Of a DNA stretch of 64,000 nucleotides, positions 18,098-26,901 are shown one piece after another. Location: NCBI RefSeq assembly GCF_026343125.1, contig NZ_JAPEMB010000001.1, positions 7,755,501-7,819,500 of the forward strand. Reading direction: 5' to 3'. The position numbers and the translations under genes are program-made. This DNA comes from Streptomyces sp. NBC_00094 (GTDB lineage: Bacteria; Actinomycetota; Actinomycetes; Streptomycetales; Streptomycetaceae). Under the pieces are notes generated by a model. That model was not told where the DNA came from. It did no database searches and saw nothing but the letters and a program-made list of their open reading frames with translations. Positions within the stretch are counted from its first letter, which is position 1. Each line of letters starts with the position of its first letter.

Positions 18098-19375
18098 CTA
18101 TTGCCCGCCGATGCCCTGGTGGTCCGCCTGTTCCGCGATGGCTCGGCGGGCCGGGTCGGTGAACTCCCGCTCGACCGCCTCCTGCAGGAGGAGCGACTGC
18201 GCGCGTACGGCGGCGTGCTGCGAGGCCGGCAGCGCGTCGAGCAGGCCGTCGAGCATGGCTCGGAGCCTTCGGCAGATCTGCACGGACGAACTTCCGTAGT
18301 CACGGATCTCGCAGACGGCGAGTTCGAGGTAGTCGTCCCAGTCCCGGCCCGGGAGCACGAGCCGCGCGTGCCCGGCGCGATCGGCCAGGACGTACCGTCC
18401 GGGCAGCCGCGTGGTGCCGACCGTGTGCAGGAACCACTCGATGTAGTTGATGACCTGCACCGCGGTCGTGGGGTCGTTCACCGCAGGGGAGAGGGCCCTG
18501 ATCGCGACGTCGACGAGGACTCTCAGCGCGAAGGCGGGATCCTGTTCGATCGTACGCTCGGCCCCGAGGGCGACATGGCTGTTCACCCGCTCCGGGTCGG
18601 GTCGGGAGGTGCCTCCATGGACCTCCACCAGCACGGTGCCGGGCGGTATGAAGTCCCCGATCAGCCGGGTCACGACGAAGACGCAGTCGTGGCGGGCCGC
18701 CTCCGCGACCAGACCGGCCACGTCGAAGGCCTGAATGGCTCCACCGCGCATGGTACGGATCTGCAGCACCGAACCGTCGGACGGTACGCCTCCGTATCCG
18801 CGGGGCGCGGCACCCCGGATCGCCGCGGCGCCCTCGGTGAAGACGGTCTCTCCCATGCGGGCGACCAACTCCGCGACGGCCACCGGTCGGAGGCTGTGGG
18901 TGAACCGGTTGAGGTAGACGAGCAGGAGTACCAGGCTCACGGCCACCGCAGCGCCGGCCAGGGTGACCCCGAGGTCGGGGACCGACGCGGATTCGACGCT
19001 CCGCAACAGGGAGAAGGCGAACGCGAACGTCCCCGTGAAGGTCGCCAGAACCGCTTTCTGCAGCCGGTCCCGGTACCACAGGCGCATGTACCTGGGGGAG
19101 AGGGTTCCCGTGGCCTGCTGCACCACCAGCACGCCGATCGTGACGACGAACCCGAGCAGCGCCACCATCGCGCCCACGATGGCGGTGAGCACGCCGCTCG
19201 CCGTCGTGGCGGAGTAGTGCCAGCCGCTCGGCGGCCAGTCCGCGCTGTCGGCGGCGAGGGCGGCCTCGGCGAGAACGGCTCCGAGGACGAGACCGATCAT
19301 CGGCACGATCCACAGACTGGCCTTGACGTACTGCCGCAACCTGAACCTGTCCGCCCAGGACGTCATGACACTCAT
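18098..19375 (-). CDS. DUF2254 family membrane protein
   Basis: A 425-residue protein. The ATG at 19375 has GGAG nine bases upstream, better than longer starts. Four hydrophobic helices lie in the first ~190 residues (LWIVPMIGLVLGAVLAEAAL, TAIVGAMVALLGFVVTIGVL and two more), followed by a soluble C-terminal region with SPAVNDPTTAVQVINYIEWF, the signature of DUF2254. The family is widespread in bacteria and its function is not established. It is convergent with the GH59 gene and divergent from the GH15 gene, with no evident operon partner. Confidence 0.85.
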   Translation of the reverse strand: MSVMTSWADRFRLRQYVKASLWIVPMIGLVLGAVLAEAALAADSADWPPSGWHYSATTASGVLTAIVGAMVALLGFVVTIGVLVVQQATGTLSPRYMRLWYRDRLQKAVLATFTGTFAFAFSLLRSVESASVPDLGVTLAGAAVAVSLVLLLVYLNRFTHSLRPVAVAELVARMGETVFTEGAAAIRGAAPRGYGGVPSDGSVLQIRTMRGGAIQAFDVAGLVAEAARHDCVFVVTRLIGDFIPPGTVLVEVHGGTSRPDPERVNSHVALGAERTIEQDPAFALRVLVDVAIRALSPAVNDPTTAVQVINYIEWFLHTVGTTRLPGRYVLADRAGHARLVLPGRDWDDYLELAVCEIRDYGSSSVQICRRLRAMLDGLLDALPASQHAAVRAQSLLLQEAVEREFTDPARRAIAEQADHQGIGGQ

Positions 19376-19618
19376 GCCACGCTCCTTCGCGGGAGGAGTC
19401 AGGTATTTGTGAGGCACGACGCGACGACGGGTCCCCTCCACCTCACGGTAGGACGATTCCCGGACCGGCGCGCTGTGGCAGCGCCATCACCCCGCGTCAC
19501 CGGCTCGCCAGGACGGAGCGACACCCTCGGCCTAAGCTGATCGGGTGCCGTCCGGTCCACCTCACCCCCGGTGCGCAGGTGCGCCGCATGTGGTCGACCG
19601 GGCTGAAAGGGGCCCGCG

Positions 19619-21469
19619 ATGGAGGACTATCCCCTGATCGAGGACCATGGTCTGATCGGTGATCTGCAGACCGCGGCGCTCGTGACGACCGATGGGACGA
19701 TCGACTGGTTCTGTTGTCCCCGGTTCGATGCGCCCAGTGTCTTCGGCTCTCTGCTCGACCGGCGCAAGGGCGGCCACTTCAGCGTGCGGCCGGTTGCGGA
19801 GACGTACACGACCAAACAGCTCTACCACCCGGACACGGCCGTCCTGGTGACGCGCTTCATGACGGAGGCCGGAGCGGGGGAGGTCGTCGACTTCATGCCG
19901 GTGACCGGAACCACCGCGACGGACCGGCACCGTCTCGTCCGCATGCTCCGCTGCGTACGCGGCAGCATCACGTTCGAAGGGGAATTCGCTCCGCGCTTCG
20001 ACTACGGCCGCAAGCCGCACGAACTGCACGTCTCCGAGCACGGCGCGCTGTTCACCTCGGAAGACCTGGACTTCGCCGTCCACCCCGTTCGCGAGCCGCA
20101 GGACGAGCGGCTGCTGCGCATCCGCCGGGGAGACGACGACGACCTGTGCTTCTCCTTGAGCCTGCGGGCGGGGCAGCAGCGCGGCCTGGTCATGGAATCC
20201 GCCCCCGACGGGCCTCCGCGTGAGATCCGCCTGGAGGAGTTCGAGCGCCTCTTCGACGAGACGGTCGGCTTCTGGCGCTCTTGGCTGGGGCAGTCCACCT
20301 ACTCCGGACGGTGGCGGGAGGCGGTGGAACGTTCGGCCGTGACGCTGAAGCTCATGACCTACGCGCCGACCGGCGCCCTGGTCGCCGCGCCCACGGCGGG
20401 CCTCCCCGAGCAGCTGGGCGGGGAGCGCAACTGGGACTACAGGTTCACCTGGATCCGTGACGCCTCGTTCTCGGTGTACGCCCTGCTGGGCCTGGGATTC
20501 AAGGAAGAGGCGTCCGCGTTCATCACCTGGTTGCAGGACCGGGTGAAGCAGGAGGCCGGACAGGGGAACGGCTCCGGGCCGCTGAACATCATGTACCGGG
20601 TCGACGGCTCCGCCGACCTGGTCGAGGAGACCCTCGGCCACTGGGAGGGATACCGCGGTTCCGCGCCGGTCCGCATCGGCAACGGAGCGGCGAGCCAGCT
20701 CCAGTTGGACATCTACGGCGAGGCGCTCGACAGCATCTACTTCGCCCACCAGCACGGCATGCATCTCGACCACAGCGGCTGGAAGGCGCTGCACACCCTG
20801 ATCGACTGGTTGGCCGACCACTGGGATCAGCCCGACGAAGGGCTCTGGGAGACTCGCGGAGGCCGGAAGGACTTCACCTACGGTCGCGTCATGTCCTGGG
20901 TGGCCTTCGACCGCGCCCTGCGGATCGGCTACGACGACGGCCGTCCCGCGGCCGGCGGACGCTGGGTTGACGCGCGGGACGAGATCTACGCACAGGTGTA
21001 CGACCGTGGCTGGGACCCGGGGAAGCGGGCCTTCGTGCAGCACTACGACGACGACGTGCTCGACTCGTCGCTGCTGCGTATGTCGACGGTCGGCTTCATC
21101 ACGCCGGGCGACCCCCTGTGGCAGTCCACTCTGGACGCGATGGACCGCGAGCTGGTCAGCGACAGCCTCGTCTACCGCTACAACCCCGAGGCGTCCCCCG
21201 ACGGGCTGCGCGGCTCCGAGGGAACCTTCTCCCTGTGCACGTTCATGTACGTCGACGCCCTGGCCCGGGCCGGACGCACCGACATGGCCAGGCTGGTGTT
21301 GGAGAAGATGCTCACGTACGCCAACCACCTGGGGCTGTACTCCGAGGAGATCGACCTGACGGGACGGCAGTTGGGCAACTTCCCCCAGGCCTTCACTCAT
21401 CTGGCGCTGATCGACGCCGCGATCACGCTGGACTCGATGCTCCAGGACAAGCGGCGCGCCGGACGGTAG
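19619..21469 (+). CDS. glycoside hydrolase family 15 protein (glucoamylase/trehalase-like)
   Basis: A 616-residue cytoplasmic protein with no signal peptide. IEDHGLIGDLQTAALVTTDG and IDWFCCPRFDAPSVFGSLLD are the N-terminal hallmark of GH15 proteins in actinobacteria. RNWDYRFTWIRDASFSVYAL starts the (alpha/alpha)6 barrel. Probable catalytic Glu residues are in EGLWETRGG and in LYSEEIDLTGRQLGNFPQAF. Characterised actinobacterial relatives include a trehalase; others act on short alpha-glucans. Either activity would deliver glucose inside the cell. It is convergent, 12 bp apart, with the antiporter gene that ends the sugar-oxidation/respiration block. Confidence 0.88.
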   Translation: MEDYPLIEDHGLIGDLQTAALVTTDGTIDWFCCPRFDAPSVFGSLLDRRKGGHFSVRPVAETYTTKQLYHPDTAVLVTRFMTEAGAGEVVDFMPVTGTTATDRHRLVRMLRCVRGSITFEGEFAPRFDYGRKPHELHVSEHGALFTSEDLDFAVHPVREPQDERLLRIRRGDDDDLCFSLSLRAGQQRGLVMESAPDGPPREIRLEEFERLFDETVGFWRSWLGQSTYSGRWREAVERSAVTLKLMTYAPTGALVAAPTAGLPEQLGGERNWDYRFTWIRDASFSVYALLGLGFKEEASAFITWLQDRVKQEAGQGNGSGPLNIMYRVDGSADLVEETLGHWEGYRGSAPVRIGNGAASQLQLDIYGEALDSIYFAHQHGMHLDHSGWKALHTLIDWLADHWDQPDEGLWETRGGRKDFTYGRVMSWVAFDRALRIGYDDGRPAAGGRWVDARDEIYAQVYDRGWDPGKRAFVQHYDDDVLDSSLLRMSTVGFITPGDPLWQSTLDAMDRELVSDSLVYRYNPEASPDGLRGSEGTFSLCTFMYVDALARAGRTDMARLVLEKMLTYANHLGLYSEEIDLTGRQLGNFPQAFTHLALIDAAITLDSMLQDKRRAGR

Positions 21470-21481
21470 GCCGCGAGAGTC

Positions 21482-23257
21482 TCAGCGCGATGCGGTGGTG
21501 GGCGCGGGCCCGAGGAGAACGACGGTGTCACCGTCCTGTGGCACGGTTTTCCTTCTCTCCGTGACGGGGTCCAGCCGGTGGTCGGCGCGTACCACGAACA
21601 GCGTGTCGGATTCCGGCGGCAGCGGGGCGGTGGCCGGCTGCACCATGAACCGGGCGCCCCGTCCGTAGCGCTCCGCGAGGGCGCGGCCGACCAGGGAGTG
21701 GCCGAAGAGGATGTCGCCGCCGGTGTACGGAGCGACCACGCCGTGGCTGTCGTGCGGTGGACCCACCCGGTAGACGGGGCCTTCGACGTTGTCCTGCATC
21801 ACGATCGAGGCGAGCGCGTTGAAGTCGTCGTCGTCGGTGGCCAGGAAGACGGCCGTCACGCCCTCCAGGCGAGCCCCGGGGTTGATGGCCGTGGCCAGCA
21901 GATCGCCCTTGGCCAGCTCGAGGCCCGCCCCCTTGATCCGTTCCCGTTCCTCGTCGAGTCCCGCCCACATCAGCACGTCGAGGCCGGCGGACCGCAGCGC
22001 CCTGCCCAGGTCGACCACCCAGGACTCGCCACCCACCAGGAGTACGCGGGTGCCCTCCGCCTTGACGACCCCCAGCCGTCTGGCCACCGGCGCCGCCGTC
22101 AGCGCGTAGAGCAGAACGGTCCCCACGATCACCAGGAAGGTGACGGGGAGGACCTTCGCAGCCCCGGGCACACCCCGTTCCACCAGGCCGGCGGAGAAGG
22201 CCGAGGCCGTCGCCGCCGCGACGATGCCGCGTGGGTCCATCCATCCGACGAAGGCGCGCTCGCCGCGTGAGAGGTCCGTGCGCGCCGCGGCGCCGAAGGC
22301 CACGATCGGGCGGACCACCAGGACGAGGATCGCGATCAGGCCGAGCGAGGGAAGGAGTACCGGCACCAGGGACGCCGGGGTGACGGTGGAGGAGATGGAG
22401 ACGAACAGCAGTCCGATGATCAGCTGGACCAGGGTCTCCAGGAACGGGCGGCGCGCGGGCATGTCGAAGCCACGGATGTTGGAGACGGCGAGGCCGGCCA
22501 GGATCGCGGCGATGAGCCCCGTGTCGTCCCGCACGATGTCACAGCCCGCCGAAACGCCGATCACGATGGCGAGCTGTGCCAGTGTTCCCAGGGTCTCGCC
22601 GAGCCGCAGGGTGCGCAGCGTGAACCACAGCAGAGCGGTTCCCACGACCCCGCCTACCAGCCCGACGGCGAGGCTGAGGGCGAACTGACCCAACTGGTAG
22701 CCCCGACCGATGTCGATCCGGTGTGACGAGGCGACCGCGTGGAAGGTGAGGGCACCGAGGATGGCGCCGATCGGGTCGGTCAGCGTTCCTTCCCAGATCA
22801 GGATGCGCCGTACCTTGTCGCTCGGCCGCACGAAGTCGAGGATCGGCCCCACGACCGTGGGCCCGGAGACGACGAGGATCATGCCGAGCATCGCGGCCAC
22901 GCGCAGGGGCATGTCGAACATCGCCGGCGCCACCGTCCCCGTGACGAGGAAGGTGAGCAGCACGCCGTACACGAGCAGCCTGCCCACGATCCCTCGGGTG
23001 TGGTGGGCCAGTTTGCGCAGGTCGAGTCCCAGGCCGGCGTCGTAGAGGATCACCGCGACGGACAGCGACACGATGGCGGAGAAGTCCGGCCCCAGCAGCT
23101 TCTCCGGGTGAATGACGTCCGTGATCGCTCCGGCGGCGAACCCGACGGGAAGCAGGATGATCAGGGCGGGGACGCGCAGCTTGCTCGCCAGGATCTGCGA
23201 TCCGGTGGCGAGCACCACCGTCAGGGCGAGCCCGAGAAGGATCTCGTCGTCGGTCAC
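21482..23257 (-). CDS. Na+/H+ (cation/proton) antiporter, NhaP/CPA-type with C-terminal nucleotide-binding region
   Basis: A 591-residue membrane protein starting at GTG 23257 behind GAAGGAAG. About 12 helices fill the first ~400 residues. VSGPTVVGPILDFVRPSD and WEGTLTDPIGAILGALTF are ion-binding helices of NhaP-type antiporters. After ~residue 405 a soluble region begins VLLVGGESWVVDLGRALRSA and reads like a TrkA-N/RCK Rossmann fold followed by a short TrkA-C-like end. It would exchange sodium or potassium for protons, controlled by nucleotide binding. It lies 63 bp after cydB and is probably the last gene of that operon, coupling pH or ion balance to respiration. Confidence 0.87.
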   Translation of the reverse strand: MTDDEILLGLALTVVLATGSQILASKLRVPALIILLPVGFAAGAITDVIHPEKLLGPDFSAIVSLSVAVILYDAGLGLDLRKLAHHTRGIVGRLLVYGVLLTFLVTGTVAPAMFDMPLRVAAMLGMILVVSGPTVVGPILDFVRPSDKVRRILIWEGTLTDPIGAILGALTFHAVASSHRIDIGRGYQLGQFALSLAVGLVGGVVGTALLWFTLRTLRLGETLGTLAQLAIVIGVSAGCDIVRDDTGLIAAILAGLAVSNIRGFDMPARRPFLETLVQLIIGLLFVSISSTVTPASLVPVLLPSLGLIAILVLVVRPIVAFGAAARTDLSRGERAFVGWMDPRGIVAAATASAFSAGLVERGVPGAAKVLPVTFLVIVGTVLLYALTAAPVARRLGVVKAEGTRVLLVGGESWVVDLGRALRSAGLDVLMWAGLDEERERIKGAGLELAKGDLLATAINPGARLEGVTAVFLATDDDDFNALASIVMQDNVEGPVYRVGPPHDSHGVVAPYTGGDILFGHSLVGRALAERYGRGARFMVQPATAPLPPESDTLFVVRADHRLDPVTERRKTVPQDGDTVVLLGPAPTTASR

Positions 23258-23320
23258 AGCGGCTTCCTTCCTCGGAATCTGGGCGTGAGGCGCGTCGCCA
23301 GGGTCAAGGTGAACTCGCGG

Positions 23321-24379
23321 TCAGAGGTCGGGTGCCGCACCGTCACCTGTAGTGCCGTTCTCTCTTCGCAGTTCGGCATCGGTGAGCTCTTCGAGCTCAC
23401 CGTGGGTGTCGAGCCAGTAGAGGAGGACGACGGCCGGAACGACGAGCACCAGGGCCACCAGGGTGACGATCGCCAGCCACGTCAGCGTGGCGGGCGAGCC
23501 CGCGGCGTCGGCCACGGTCAGCGAGGTGGGGAGGAGATAGGGGCGCTGGGCCGTACCCCAGGCGATGACGGCCGACGCGACGACGGCGATCGCCGTGACA
23601 CGCATCCAGGCGCTCGGGGGCCGCAGGAGCAGCACCATGGTGGCGAGGGCGGCCGCTCCGGCCACGACGAGGAAGAACAACCCCAGGCCGTGGGTGAGTC
23701 CGTGCCACACATAGGGGGAGTCCTCGTGGGTGACGAACCCGGTGACCACCGCCAGCACGGTGAGTACGGCGAGACTGCACAGCGCCCGCCGCCTGAAGTA
23801 GCCGACCAGATCGGGCGCGTCGAACCTGCGGGCGTCTCCGGTCAGGAACACCGCGCCGAGGAAGGCCGTGGTCGCGACGGCGACGAGCCCGAACACGAGG
23901 GAGGTGGGGTTCATCCAGGCGTCGGCCGAGGCCTCGGTGCCGGGAGCCACGCGCTCCGACGCGACCCCGCCGACGGCGGCACCGAGGAAGAACGGCGTGA
24001 CGAGCGAGGCCACGGCGAACACGGCACCGTACAGGCGTCGTCCGGCGAGCCGCCGGGTGGGCTTGCGGAAGGCGAAACCGGCGCCACGCAGGACCATGCC
24101 CACCACAGCCAGGGCCAGCGGCAGCCACATCGCGGAGAACACCGTCTGGAAGAGGGTGGGGAAGCCGGTCCACATGACGACGAGGACGAAGACGAGCCAG
24201 ACGTTGTTCACCTCCCACACCGGAGCCATGGCGTGGTCGATGAGCCACCGGGGGCGCCGACCGCGTTCCGTTCCTCCGGCGGTCAGATCCCAGAAGCCCG
24301 CCCCGTAGTCCGTGCCACCGGCGCAGGCGTACGCGGTCACGGCCAGGAGCAGCACCACGGCGATGAGGTCGGCTGTCAC
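23321..24379 (-). CDS. cydB: cytochrome bd ubiquinol oxidase subunit II
   Basis: A 352-residue integral membrane protein with about nine helices. YACAGGTDYGAGFWDLTAGG near the start and HAMAPVWEVNNVWLVFVLVV are CydB signatures. It forms the bd-type terminal oxidase with CydA, reducing O2 to water with electrons from quinol in the cytoplasmic membrane at high oxygen affinity. Its ATG overlaps the stop of cydA by four bases (ATGA), so the two are translationally coupled. No cydCD assembly-exporter genes are adjacent; they would have to be elsewhere. Confidence 0.93.
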   Translation of the reverse strand: MTADLIAVVLLLAVTAYACAGGTDYGAGFWDLTAGGTERGRRPRWLIDHAMAPVWEVNNVWLVFVLVVMWTGFPTLFQTVFSAMWLPLALAVVGMVLRGAGFAFRKPTRRLAGRRLYGAVFAVASLVTPFFLGAAVGGVASERVAPGTEASADAWMNPTSLVFGLVAVATTAFLGAVFLTGDARRFDAPDLVGYFRRRALCSLAVLTVLAVVTGFVTHEDSPYVWHGLTHGLGLFFLVVAGAAALATMVLLLRPPSAWMRVTAIAVVASAVIAWGTAQRPYLLPTSLTVADAAGSPATLTWLAIVTLVALVLVVPAVVLLYWLDTHGELEELTDAELRRENGTTGDGAAPDL

Positions 24380-25857
24380 GAGCGGTCACTCCCGAGTCGG
24401 CCGGTCCCGTCCCCGGCGGGGGGGACGTCTCCCACGGGAAGGGGGGCTCGCGGTCCGTAGGGGAGGTCGTCCTCCGGCGGATGGCCCGAACCTGCCGCGG
24501 CCTGCTGCAGGTCGGCGAAGCGCCACCGCGTGCGCATCTTCAGCAGGACGACGAGGAACGAGCAGAAGAGGAACGCGTACACCACCATCACCACACCGAG
24601 CATGATCCACAGGCTGGTGGAGCGGGTCGACGTCACCGCCTCGGCGACCCGCATGTTCTGGTACACGATCCAGGGCTGGCGTCCCACCTCCGTGGCGACC
24701 CAGCCGCACTCGACCGCCACCACGGAGGCCACGCCCGCACAGGCCGCCGAGCGGTAGAACCACGTCGAGGCGGGCAGCCGGCGGTGCCGCAACCAGACGA
24801 ACCCGTACCAGAGGGCGAGCAGCACCAGCGCGGATCCGATCAGGACCATGATGTCGAACGCCCAGTGGGTGATGTTCGCCTGTGCCACGGTGGGGCGCTG
24901 GTCCGCCGGGACGGAGGTCAGTCCCACCACCTCGGTGTTCGGACTGAACCCGGCCAGCACCGAGTCGAGCAACGGGACCTTGATGCCGCCCGAGACGGTG
25001 CCGTCCTCGTTCAGGCGCCCGAAGAGGTACTCCGGCACCCGGGTGTCGGTCTTCCAGACGATCTCCATGGCGGCGAACTTCACCGGCTGCTTGTGGAACA
25101 CCGACCGGGCGATGGAGTCGCCGAGGACGAGCTGGACCGGGGTGGCGACGGCGGCGATGGTGAAAGGAACGGTGAAGCCGAGCCGGTGGTAGCGGTCCCG
25201 GCGGCCGCGCAGCCATCCGACGGCATAGACCCCGGCCACCATGAAGCCCGCGGTGAGAACCATCGCCACGACGAAGTGCCAGTACTGCGGCCCGAACATC
25301 GGTGTGAAGATCGCCTTCCAGACGTTCACGTCGACCGGGTTGCCCTCGGAATCGAGCGAGAAGCCCTGCGGCGTGTTCATCCAGGAGTTGGCGGCCAGGA
25401 TGCCGAACGCTCCGAGCAGCGCGGCGAACGGCAGGGGCAGTCCGAGGAGGAAATGGGTCCGCGGCTTCAGCCGCCGCCATCCGTAGAGGTAGATGGCGAT
25501 CAGCACGGCCTCCAGGAAGAAGGCCCAGGCTTCGACGCCGAATCCGATGCCGAAGACATCACCCCACCGTCCCATCAGGCCGGGCCAGAGCAGACCGAAC
25601 TCGAACGACAGCACCGTGCCGGTGACGATGCCGAGCGCGAACTGCACCGCCATGACGGCCGACCAGCGCCGTGCCAGGAGCAGTGCCGTGGCGTCCTTGT
25701 GGCGCAGCCCGCGGTAGTGCATGACCAGGGTGATGAAGGGGAAGGCGACGCCGAGGGGTACCAGGATGATGTGGGAGGCCAGCGTGAAGGCCATGAGTTC
25801 CCGGGCCGGCAGGAGTTGGGCCGGGGCATCCGCCAGCAGGTGGAGCGAGGTGGACAT
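24376..25857 (-). CDS. cydA: cytochrome bd ubiquinol oxidase subunit I
   Basis: A 493-residue haem-bearing subunit. RELMAFTLASHIILVPLGVA contains H29, the likely axial ligand of one b haem. FEFGLLWPGLMGRWGDVFG and FFLEAVLIAIYLYGW hold the conserved Glu-containing helices of the oxygen site. PQYWHFVVAMVLTAGFMVAG has the second His. The quinol loop appears to be of the short (non-E. coli) type. The final ~60 residues are a charged cytoplasmic tail. It lies 42 bp after an SDR gene on the same strand and overlaps cydB, indicating one transcript. The SDR-cyd linkage is unusual. Confidence 0.93.
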   Translation of the reverse strand: MSTSLHLLADAPAQLLPARELMAFTLASHIILVPLGVAFPFITLVMHYRGLRHKDATALLLARRWSAVMAVQFALGIVTGTVLSFEFGLLWPGLMGRWGDVFGIGFGVEAWAFFLEAVLIAIYLYGWRRLKPRTHFLLGLPLPFAALLGAFGILAANSWMNTPQGFSLDSEGNPVDVNVWKAIFTPMFGPQYWHFVVAMVLTAGFMVAGVYAVGWLRGRRDRYHRLGFTVPFTIAAVATPVQLVLGDSIARSVFHKQPVKFAAMEIVWKTDTRVPEYLFGRLNEDGTVSGGIKVPLLDSVLAGFSPNTEVVGLTSVPADQRPTVAQANITHWAFDIMVLIGSALVLLALWYGFVWLRHRRLPASTWFYRSAACAGVASVVAVECGWVATEVGRQPWIVYQNMRVAEAVTSTRSTSLWIMLGVVMVVYAFLFCSFLVVLLKMRTRWRFADLQQAAAGSGHPPEDDLPYGPRAPLPVGDVPPAGDGTGRLGSDRS

Positions 25858-25899
25858 GCAAGCCTTCGCTGTTCGGGAACGAGAGTGTCTGGGAGAACG

Positions 25900-26739
25900 T
25901 CATCCACCCGTGGCGAAGCCTGGGAAGAGGGTCATGCCGCCGTCGACGTACAGGGTGGTTCCCACCACGTAGTCCATGAGGTCGGAGGCGAGTGCGACGA
26001 CGGCGTGGGCGATGTCCTCGGGGTCGCCGATCCGGTCGTACGGAATGAGCCGCAGGAGGTCCTTCCGTGCTTCGGGCGTCTCCCAGGCAGCGCGGTTGAT
26101 CGGCGTCCTGATCGCCCCCGGGGCGACCGCGTTCACCCGGATCTTCTCCGGTGCCAGCTCCTGGGCCAGGGTCTGCATCATCATCTGCACCCCGCCCTTC
26201 GAGGACGCGTAGTTGACGTGGCCCGACCAGGGGATGAGCTGGTGCACCGAACTCATGCAGATGATCTTCCCGGCGGAGCGGGAGACCTCGGGGACCACGC
26301 CCCGGCGCCGGAACTCCCTGGTCGCCTCCCGGGCGCACAGGAACTGACCGGTGAGGTTGACGTCGATGACCTTCTGCCATTGGGCGAGTGTCATCTCCGT
26401 GAGCGGGGCGTCCCGCTGCAGTCCCGCGTTGGCCACGAGAACGTCGATGGTGCCGAACTCCTGGACCATCCGGTCCATCATGGCGACGACCTGGTCCTCC
26501 TGCGACACGTCGGCCTCGTACGCCGCGGCGCGCACACCGTACGAGGTGATCTCCTGGACGACCTCTTCGGCGGCCTCTCGGCCTGCCACGTAATTCACGA
26601 CCACGTCGGCACCCGCTCGGCCCAGACCGATGGCCGTGGCCTTACCGATGCCCGAATTGGCACCGGTGACCAGCGCCTTCTGGCCGTGCAGCAATCGCGC
26701 CGGGATCACGCTCTGCGGGGCACCCGCTGTGGACTCCAT
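25900..26739 (-). CDS. SDR-family glucose 1-dehydrogenase-like oxidoreductase
   Basis: A 279-residue classical short-chain dehydrogenase. ALVTGANSGIGKATAIGLG is the cofactor motif and VNYVAGREA after the second strand suggests NADP acceptance. Catalytic residues are in CMSSVHQLIPW (Ser) and VNYASSKGG (Tyr-x3-Lys). IRVNAVAPGAIRTPINR and TLYVDGGMTLFPGF are shared with bacterial glucose 1-dehydrogenases; the substrate is inferred from this resemblance and the neighbours. The ATG at 26739 fits the family start; the 30 extra residues of the longer frame are low-complexity. It is the likely first gene before cydAB. Confidence 0.85.
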   Translation of the reverse strand: MESTAGAPQSVIPARLLHGQKALVTGANSGIGKATAIGLGRAGADVVVNYVAGREAAEEVVQEITSYGVRAAAYEADVSQEDQVVAMMDRMVQEFGTIDVLVANAGLQRDAPLTEMTLAQWQKVIDVNLTGQFLCAREATREFRRRGVVPEVSRSAGKIICMSSVHQLIPWSGHVNYASSKGGVQMMMQTLAQELAPEKIRVNAVAPGAIRTPINRAAWETPEARKDLLRLIPYDRIGDPEDIAHAVVALASDLMDYVVGTTLYVDGGMTLFPGFATGG

Positions 26740-26901
26740 GCCGCCCTGCCTTCTCGTTACACGGTCGCGCCGGCCCGGGACCGGGATGGCCGGGCCTCTC
26801 ACGCAATCACCCGATGAGATGGGCGGCATTTCCTGGGAAGCGTCTTTGGGTCATTGGGCCCAGCAACTTCGTCCGGACGGGCCAGCGGCCGGCCGTCGGT
26901 C